The position numbers were made by a program, and so were the translations under genes. 24,266 nt of DNA, taken from positions 1 through 24,266 of the forward strand of contig JAEOSV010000170.1 of the NCBI GenBank assembly GCA_016840185.1. The letters are read 5' to 3'. This stretch comes from Candidatus Hermodarchaeota archaeon (lineage in GTDB: Archaea; Asgardarchaeota; Hermodarchaeia; Hermodarchaeales; Hermodarchaeaceae). The notes beneath the pieces were generated by a model that saw only the letters and a program-made list of their open reading frames with translations, had not been told where the DNA came from and made no database searches. Positions 13,821 to 19,166 of the stretch are shown piece by piece (the stretch's first letter is position 1; every line of letters starts with the position of its first letter).

Positions 13821-14756
13821 ATGGAACCTAAAGGTCTGGCCTTCGAATCCCCACCTAATCCTATTCGTATGCTCGTGAATGAAGCGATTGACCGCTTCAC
13901 CGAGTATGTTGCCATTGAACGCGGTGGAAGTCAAAAGACTTCCCGAGTATACCGTTATGATCTCGAAATGTTCTTCCAGTTCATCGGTGTGCCCCCACAA
14001 CAGGTACAACCACATCATGTACGGATGTTTCTTGCGCACCTTAAGAGCGATAAGGGCTACGCTAACGCGTCTCTACGTCGGAAGCTTGCTTGCTTGCGAT
14101 CCTTCTTCCGTTTCCTACTCCATGAAGAGATGGTCATGACAGATCCCACTGTGGGACTTGCCACTCCAAAACTGGGTCAACGCCTTCCCCGAGCTGTATC
14201 CCCCGAAGATATGAGGCGGCTTTTATGGGCAGCCCGGAATTCGGAGAAAAATGCCAACCGGACTCATGCTATCTTCCAAGTACTCTACAGCACGGGAGCA
14301 CGCGTTTCAGAACTCTGTGACATGAACATTGAAGATATCGACTTTGCTGAGGCCACAGTTCGCGTGCGAGGAAAGGGTGACAAAGAACGCTTGGTTCTAC
14401 TAACAGTTCCAGCTATGAACGCGATTATTGAGTACGTACAGTTTCGTCCGGCTGAGGGTCCTCTCTTCTTGAATCGCCGGGGCCAGCGGCTTTCACCGTT
14501 AACTGTTCAACGGACGGTTAAAGAGGTCGCTCAACGGGCAGGAGTCACTTCGAAGGTTACGCCACACGCAATGCGTCACTCCTTTGCTACCCATATGCTA
14601 GAACGAGGAGCTGATGTTCGGGTTTTACAGGAACTCCTTGGACATTCGAACCTATCGACCACACAAATCTACACTCACGTCTCGTTAGCCCATGAACGAG
14701 CTGTTTTCCAACGCACACATCCATTAGCCGAAACTGATCCCGAGGAAGCCTACTAA
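13821..14756 (+). CDS. xerA: XerA-type tyrosine recombinase
   Basis: 311 residues. The N-terminal SAM-like core-binding domain spans about 17-115 (E-A-I-D-R-F-T-E-Y-V, S-x-R-V-Y-R-Y-D-L, L-R-R-K-L-A-C-L-R-S-F-F-R-F). The catalytic domain carries every residue of the family: R161 in T-G-A-R-V-S-E-L, K185 in G-K-G-D-K-E-R, H249 and R252 in P-H-A-M-R-H-S-F-A, H275 in L-L-G-H-S, and nucleophile Y284 in I-Y-T-H. It cuts and rejoins DNA through a 3'-phosphotyrosine. In archaea, XerA acts at dif to resolve chromosome dimers; length and motifs fit that housekeeping type rather than a phage integrase. No tRNA or attachment site is seen nearby. A strong hairpin terminator follows. It lies directly upstream of the AT-rich spacer with repeated motifs. 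Confidence 0.92.
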   Translation: MEPKGLAFESPPNPIRMLVNEAIDRFTEYVAIERGGSQKTSRVYRYDLEMFFQFIGVPPQQVQPHHVRMFLAHLKSDKGYANASLRRKLACLRSFFRFLLHEEMVMTDPTVGLATPKLGQRLPRAVSPEDMRRLLWAARNSEKNANRTHAIFQVLYSTGARVSELCDMNIEDIDFAEATVRVRGKGDKERLVLLTVPAMNAIIEYVQFRPAEGPLFLNRRGQRLSPLTVQRTVKEVAQRAGVTSKVTPHAMRHSFATHMLERGADVRVLQELLGHSNLSTTQIYTHVSLAHERAVFQRTHPLAETDPEEAY

Positions 14757-14770
14757 CCCACTTGAACCAC

Positions 14771-14814
14771 GGAGAGCTAGAGAATCAGCAGACTCTAGCT
14801 CTCCAACACTTTTT
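14771..14814 (+). terminator. Strong hairpin terminator of xerA
   Basis: GGAGAGCTAGAG (14771-14782) pairs over 12 bp without mismatch with CTCTAGCTCTCC (14793-14804), with a ten-base loop. ACACTTTTT follows. This is the best terminator in the window. Confidence 0.85.
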
Positions 14815-15251
14815 CTCTAAAAGCCCTCCAAAGTTGGACTTAACCCTAGTATGGCGCTCTGAAGTAAAAAAAATAGTTAGTTTAGTTTCTATTCTTTTTG
14901 AATTTAGTTTGTTTTATTCGGTACAGAGAAAATAATTGAGAAAGTCTTTCAATTCCGCTGAGTTTCTAATTGTTTCATAAACTGTTTGTTGTTATGTTTA
15001 TCAAAAAATATTAACAAGTGTTAGTATAACATAAGGTTTGTGGTTTTCTTTCTAAGGAAAGTGAGTGATATTCCAACTAAAGTTAAATCACTAGTTATAA
15101 AAAACAACCCATTAATTATAAATTAAACAAAACTACTAATTTATTGGGTATTAAACTAACGTTACATAGGTCCAGGGCAACTTTCGGTAAAATCTTAGCT
15201 TTTAAGAGGATGCAATACCAACAGATGCCCAGAGAATATCTTGTGACTTAA
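14815..15251. other. AT-rich spacer upstream of the HEAT gene
   Basis: No gene is visible. From about 14867 to 15160 the sequence is very AT-rich. It contains one copy of the spaced motif (14906-14939). It also holds three words shared with the 5.7-kb spacer: AAAAATATTAACAA (15004-15017), AACATAAGGTT (15028-15038) and ATAAATTAAACAAA (15118-15131). The promoter of the HEAT gene must lie in its last part; GCTTTTAAGAGG at about 15197-15208 is one candidate. Confidence 0.5.
14906..14939 (+). repeat. Spaced AT-rich motif, copy 1
   Basis: TTTTATTCG, seven variable bases, then GAAAATAATTGA (14928-14939). Spacing and both conserved blocks match the two copies downstream of the HEAT gene. Confidence 0.55.
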
Positions 15252-15836
15252 ATGACAAACATTGTTACTCTTGATCAGCTCATCCGAACAATGCAGAGAA
15301 GCACGGACTCCGTCGAACGTGCCCAAGCCGCACGAGGTATTGGATACCTCAAAGATCCAGACGCCGTAGACGCCCTCCTAGAGATTCTGGGTGACTCTGA
15401 TTATGAGGTTCGACAAGCGGCAATCTGGGCTTTGGAACAAATACGGGATGAACACCTGGTTGAGGAACTGGTCGACGATTTGAATCATGAAGACCCCGAT
15501 GTTCGCCGTGGCGTAGTATATGTCCTTGGGGAAATTGGTGATAGAGAAGCAGTGGATCCATTGTGTAATGCTTTACATGATGAGAACCTTTACGTTCGAA
15601 AAACTGCTATTGAGGCCTTGGCATCCATCGGCGATTGGAAGGCTGTCGATCCTATCATTGCGCGGTTAGAGGATGATGATTTGTATGTTCGACAAGCAGC
15701 AGCCACCGCGCTAGGCGAGATGGGAGAAATGCGGGCTGAAGACGCGCTTCAACAATCGCTCAAGATAGAAAAAGAACTAATCGTTCGGCACGCCATCAAA
15801 GTAGCATTGGCACGCCTTGCCGGTGGAGATACATAA
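15252..15836 (+). CDS. HEAT-repeat (PBS-lyase-type) protein
   Basis: 194 residues, made of five to six HEAT repeats of 31 residues. Each has the D-x-x-V-R-x-x-A-x-x-A-L-x-x-I helix pair; examples are Y-E-V-R-Q-A-A-I-W-A-L-E-Q-I, P-D-V-R-R-G-V-V-Y-V-L-G-E-I-G, L-Y-V-R-K-T-A-I-E-A-L-A-S-I-G and L-Y-V-R-Q-A-A-A-T-A-L-G-E-M-G. Such short E-Z type proteins serve as scaffolds, or as lyases and chaperones for bilin-type cofactors in other groups; no cofactor residue is seen here. No signal peptide or membrane segment, so cytoplasmic. The ATG follows GTGAC at about 7 nt. It stands alone between two AT-rich spacers that carry the same spaced motif, so it may be a domesticated or mobile-element-associated gene, or simply be controlled by these sites. 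Confidence 0.88.
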   Translation: MTNIVTLDQLIRTMQRSTDSVERAQAARGIGYLKDPDAVDALLEILGDSDYEVRQAAIWALEQIRDEHLVEELVDDLNHEDPDVRRGVVYVLGEIGDREAVDPLCNALHDENLYVRKTAIEALASIGDWKAVDPIIARLEDDDLYVRQAAATALGEMGEMRAEDALQQSLKIEKELIVRHAIKVALARLAGGDT

Positions 15837-15841
15837 TTACC

Positions 15842-15853
15842 CAAGATTGGAAA
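15842..15853 (+). repeat. Direct repeat CAAGATTGGAAA, left copy
   Basis: Identical to 16371-16382. The two copies bracket the AT-rich block, as a target-site duplication would, although 12 bp is long for one. Confidence 0.45.
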
Positions 15854-16000
15854 CTTATTCCTGTTTTACGTCAATCAGGATTGAGTAGTCTATTCGACCA
15901 CCATAAATAGGTTTGAAAATATCCATCCCCGATTTTTTGATCATTGATTATTATTTTTTGTTTTCCTTGAGTCATTATTTTTAGCAGAGTGATTGATTAG

Positions 16001-16012
16001 AATATTTAATCA
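16001..16012 (+). repeat. Inverted repeat AATATTTAATCA, left arm
   Basis: Its reverse complement TGATTAAATATT is at 16241-16252. The two arms enclose a 252-bp segment containing motif copies 2 and 3. Chance is possible in such AT-rich DNA. Confidence 0.35.
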
Positions 16013-16034
16013 CGTCGCTATTAGTATAGGTAAT

Positions 16035-16068
16035 AGGTTAATTTTTTCGTTTTTAAGAAAATAAGTGA
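16035..16068 (+). repeat. Spaced AT-rich motif, copy 2
   Basis: AATTTTTTCG, seven variable bases, then GAAAATAAGTGA (16057-16068). Confidence 0.55.
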
Positions 16069-16126
16069 CCTGTCATAAAGTTTCATAACATTATTATTTT
16101 TTCCAATATTGATTAATACAAATAAT

Positions 16127-16160
16127 ATGTTTAATTATTCGTTAGGTAGAAAATAACTGA
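16127..16160 (+). repeat. Spaced AT-rich motif, copy 3
   Basis: TTAATTATTCG, seven variable bases, then GAAAATAACTGA (16149-16160). It lies 92 bp after copy 2, in the same orientation. Confidence 0.55.
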
Positions 16161-16201
16161 TAGTGAAATTAAATATAATTAAATTATTATACAATATAAC
16201 G

Positions 16202-16218
16202 CATATTATAATAATATG
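16202..16218. repeat. Perfect 17-bp palindrome
   Basis: CATATTAT and ATAATATG flank a single A. It sits between the motif copies and the right arm of the 12-bp inverted pair. It could be a cruciform or dimeric-protein site. Confidence 0.45.
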
Positions 16219-16240
16219 AGATAAGTTTTATTAAAAAGTA

Positions 16241-16252
16241 TGATTAAATATT
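16241..16252 (-). repeat. Inverted repeat AATATTTAATCA, right arm
   Basis: Exact reverse complement of 16001-16012. Confidence 0.35.
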
Positions 16253-16370
16253 TTTTGTGGGATTTGAACTACTTCTCATTGGCATATTTGGAGTAAACCA
16301 GAAAAAACAATCCTGAATCACATCATTGAAAGCAATGTCTTCTTAATCAGCGTTATGATTTCCAAATCCA

Positions 16371-16382
16371 CAAGATTGGAAA
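16371..16382 (+). repeat. Direct repeat CAAGATTGGAAA, right copy
   Basis: Identical to 15842-15853; the copies are 529 bp apart. It overlaps the T-rich part of the terminator called on the other strand. Confidence 0.4.
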
Positions 16383-16413
16383 GAAAAGGGAGAGGTGGGA
16401 CTCAGAGAGCCCC
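16381..16413 (-). terminator. Hairpin terminator of the zinc-ribbon surface-protein gene
   Basis: On the minus strand GGGGCTC pairs with GAGTCCC (one G-U) around three bases, about 45 bp past the stop. A CTCTCCCTTTTCTTT tract follows. Confidence 0.5.
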
Positions 16414-16459
16414 TATGTAATTATCGGTATTCTCGTTGTCAGTGCTAAAGACCGCATTG

Positions 16460-18322
16460 CTAACCCGTGACTTTGGATCCACAAGCAGGACAGAAGCCTA
16501 CGCCTGGAGGGACCGGTGAACCACAGTTGATACAAGTCGTCTCAGGATTTGCTTTCGCTGGTACATCAAATTCATCCGGAGGTGGCGGGAGTTCTTCAGG
16601 TGGGGCCTCGGGCTCCATGGGAGGTGCTTGTTTTGGTGCGGATGGTCGGGGTTCTCCCCGTCGGAAGATTCCGAGGACCGCTTTGAGGAGCCAGATGAGG
16701 GCATAGATGGCAATGAGGACTATAATGAGGATTACTGGGATAGACCATGGAATGTCTTGCATGATGGTGATGATGAAATTGATGAGATTTCCATAGGCCA
16801 CGGTGAGAAGTCCTTCATTGCTGGCTTTGTACCAAACGCGAGATGAGGCATCTTCAAAGGAAACATTAGTCGGTTGTGCGACATAGCTGCCTTCACCGCG
16901 GACGGTGATTTGATACGAGTGGGTCTCGGTATTGCCAGGGGTAATTGATGTCCAGTTTGCCGTGGGGTCACCAATGACGTCGACTTGACCAAAGGTGTAG
17001 CCTTCATAGAAGCTCCAACTTTCTGAGTCGTCGAGGGAAACGTCAAAGACGGTTTGGGTTGGATCAATGTTCTCAAGGGTGATGGTGACGGTAGCTGTCC
17101 CTCCGACTGGGATTGGAGATGTAATCGTTTTTGTAATCGAAAGTCCTGGTGGAAAGTCCCCTTCGAAATTGACGATGATATTGGATACACTCGAGTCGTT
17201 TTGCCAGTGTCCTGTGGATCGGATCACCATGGGTCCTTGGGGTCCGGTGGTGTTGACCATGTCAGTGGGTGTATAGGATGTGATGTTGACACCTGTTGGG
17301 AAGAGCATGGTGAATTCAAAGGCTTCCAGGATACTGCCCATTTCGATATTGCCTGTATGCCCGGTGAAATCGTTGACATTGAAGGATTGTTCCGTGGTGC
17401 CAAAGAATTTGTCTTGGTGTTGACTGCCCCAGGCTGCAAAGGTGATGGCTTCAGTGGGTTGCATGGCAACTTTCATGGGTAATGGTGCCGGACTGCCACC
17501 CATGACAGCTAAGTTGATGAAGCCAGATATTCCAATTCCGCCAATGGAGTCTTCAGCGAGGGCGGTTGTTATGAGAGCAGTTCCGCCGTCTCGTGAAGCG
17601 CCAAGGGTTTCCATATAGGATTCAAATTGGTTTCGACCCTGGATATCGACGGGATCCGGACTAGGAACCCCATAGAAGCCATAGGCTTCAAGACCGAGCG
17701 TCATATTGGCAATCGGGAGAGCCATCCCGAAGATTCGTTCGAATGGTGTAGCAAGTGTTGCTTCGAATTCAAGGTGAATGGCATGTCCCCAGGCTTGAAT
17801 TTCAGCCGGAGTGCCCCCCATGAAAATCATGAGAATGGCGTTGGGTGGGAGCATGTCGAGTACCTCGAGGAGCAGATCCATTTCCGAGCCACCACCACTG
17901 CCAGTGTCATTAGTGATGAGCGCGAGGAGTCCGTCCATCACCACTTGGTATTCGCCCCATCGGAAGATAGACAGGGCTAGAAGGCATTCTTGGTATGGTG
18001 GAGCGCTGATCGTATATGTACCAACATCACCAACGGCCATGATGGTACTGGTCATGGAGCCGTCAGGGTTGACGACAAACGCAGTGAGGTCAGCTTCACC
18101 TTCCATTGTGAAGTTTTGAGCCCGCATGGCTGTGGACAAGGGTGGGGCTTCATATGTCATGGTTTCAGTGTACGTGATAGAAGTGTTTGCTACGGGTTTG
18201 CCCAGAGTGGTTGGGAGCATGAATCCACTCAGTATGAACAGAAGACCGAGAGTAGCGACAAGTAGAATGTGGGGCATTTTTCGGAGGGGTGTGGTTTGAC
18301 GAAAGGTTCGTGTTTGTTTCAT
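16460..18322 (-). CDS. Surface protein with single membrane helix and cytoplasmic double-CxxC zinc ribbon
   Basis: 620 residues. A basic N-terminus and hydrophobic helix (about 17-39) act as signal peptide. A long sequon-rich exterior region (about 45-400) follows. Next is a beta-sandwich domain (about 405-510, with I-P-V-G-G-T-A-T-V-T-I-T-L-E-N) of the kind found in DUF11/NEW3-like exterior repeats. One membrane helix (about 528-552) follows. The inner part is a Pro/Glu linker of 40 residues and a zinc ribbon: C597-x2-C600 and C611-x2-C614. The design is receptor-like: a large outside sensor and a small inside metal knuckle. The start at 18322 is chosen because GGAG lies upstream and a signal peptide begins there; the longer frame (to 18388) would overlap the previous gene. 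Only 22 bp separate it from the polytopic membrane gene upstream, so the two are probably co-transcribed. Confidence 0.85.
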   Translation of the reverse strand: MKQTRTFRQTTPLRKMPHILLVATLGLLFILSGFMLPTTLGKPVANTSITYTETMTYEAPPLSTAMRAQNFTMEGEADLTAFVVNPDGSMTSTIMAVGDVGTYTISAPPYQECLLALSIFRWGEYQVVMDGLLALITNDTGSGGGSEMDLLLEVLDMLPPNAILMIFMGGTPAEIQAWGHAIHLEFEATLATPFERIFGMALPIANMTLGLEAYGFYGVPSPDPVDIQGRNQFESYMETLGASRDGGTALITTALAEDSIGGIGISGFINLAVMGGSPAPLPMKVAMQPTEAITFAAWGSQHQDKFFGTTEQSFNVNDFTGHTGNIEMGSILEAFEFTMLFPTGVNITSYTPTDMVNTTGPQGPMVIRSTGHWQNDSSVSNIIVNFEGDFPPGLSITKTITSPIPVGGTATVTITLENIDPTQTVFDVSLDDSESWSFYEGYTFGQVDVIGDPTANWTSITPGNTETHSYQITVRGEGSYVAQPTNVSFEDASSRVWYKASNEGLLTVAYGNLINFIITIMQDIPWSIPVILIIVLIAIYALIWLLKAVLGIFRRGEPRPSAPKQAPPMEPEAPPEELPPPPDEFDVPAKANPETTCINCGSPVPPGVGFCPACGSKVTG

Positions 18323-18344
18323 GGTTGTTCGACTCCGTATATCT

Positions 18345-18971
18345 CTAATTTTGGACGGGGATGAGTAATCGTCCAAGAAAACCTCCAATTACAGCTGCTA
18401 CGGTTAGGATTATGAAGTTCAAGATGGCGGGCAAGACGATGGTATTCACCAAAAAGGTTTGCAGGAGCGCTAGTAGGGCGTTGGGGTCAGGTGTACCGCC
18501 GCCGAGTAGATCACCTAATCCTCCGGTTGCGGCATTTATGAAATCCCCAATGACCGGAGCGTTTAGGATATCAAAGAGGGACACATTGGGCGGAATATTT
18601 GAGAGCAACCCAATGGGATCAAAGCCTCCGCCTCCAGACATGAGGAGAGGTATTACCATTGCGACCAGACCGATGACAAGCATGAGAAATGCAAGTCCGT
18701 AGATGAATATCGCAACGGGGATGGCACCCCAAAGGCTTCGGACAAACAATCCAGTGACGAAACCAATTATTGCCCAAATGGCAAGGTTTGTCACAAAGTT
18801 AAGTGGGTTAGCGAAAATGAGGAACATGTACATTAGAAAGAATCGTAGCCAGGGCCCGAAGTAGGGTGCAAGCCAAAGGATGATGTTGTTGTATTCTACG
18901 GGAATCATGAAAAAGGCTATTGAAATGGTAAGAAGAAAGCCAACTGATAGCCCGATGAGTTTTCGTCCCAT
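18345..18971 (-). CDS. Polytopic membrane protein, unknown, operon partner of the zinc-ribbon surface protein
   Basis: About 208 residues with five to six hydrophobic helices: near 6-24, 43-58, 63-80, 84-113 and 175-203. Between the fourth and last lies a Gly-rich, loosely amphipathic stretch (G-G-G-G-F-D-P-I-G-L-L-S-N-I-P, then G-G-L-G-D-L-L-G-G-G). No transporter motif or catalytic residues are recognised. Two in-frame ATG codons are possible (18980, 18971). The second is preferred because AGGA lies 9 nt upstream of it, whereas AGGA touches the first. It precedes the zinc-ribbon surface protein by only 22 bp on the same strand, so a joint membrane complex is plausible but not shown. Confidence 0.75.
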   Translation of the reverse strand: MGRKLIGLSVGFLLTISIAFFMIPVEYNNIILWLAPYFGPWLRFFLMYMFLIFANPLNFVTNLAIWAIIGFVTGLFVRSLWGAIPVAIFIYGLAFLMLVIGLVAMVIPLLMSGGGGFDPIGLLSNIPPNVSLFDILNAPVIGDFINAATGGLGDLLGGGTPDPNALLALLQTFLVNTIVLPAILNFIILTVAAVIGGFLGRLLIPVQN

Positions 18972-19022
18972 AAGTCTCATTCCTAACTAGCCAGTAGTTA
19001 CCTCTCTTTCTCCAAAACCAGA

Positions 19023-19148
19023 CCTTTAAGGTTTCTTGCCGACAAAAAGCCCGGTAAAAACGGATACGTTAATCTCAACAAACTTGTAAAAGAAGGAATC
19101 TTTGAGCATTGGGTCGTTGAAGTTTTGGGGGTTAGTCAGAACGGATGA
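19023..19148 (+). pseudogene. Possible gene remnant without a start codon
   Basis: Between two minus-strand genes, a plus-strand frame of about 41 codons ends in TGA. It reads protein-like, with K-K-P-G-K-N-G-Y-V-N-L-N-K-L-V-K-E-G-I and then F-E-H-W-V-V-E-V-L. No ATG, GTG or TTG opens it before the last dozen codons, and an in-frame stop lies not far upstream. It may be the decayed end of a lost gene. The composition is suggestive only, and chance is quite possible. Confidence 0.22.
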
Positions 19149-19166
19149 TCGCTTTGTGGTTGTGTT

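Larger units (their letters stand above)
15837..16459. other. AT-rich intergenic block with nested repeats
   Basis: There is no gene between the HEAT stop and the convergent zinc-ribbon gene. About 15950-16260 is extremely AT-rich. It holds two copies of the spaced motif and a perfect 17-bp palindrome (16202-16218). A 12-bp inverted pair lies at 16001-16012 and 16241-16252, and a 12-bp direct pair brackets the whole block (15842-15853, 16371-16382). The final 80 bp hold the terminator of the minus-strand gene. Confidence 0.55.

Noticed and set aside
16732..17482. Frames of 142-152 codons over the zinc-ribbon surface-protein gene
   Set aside because: Shadow frames of a gene with clear signal peptide, membrane helix and zinc ribbon.
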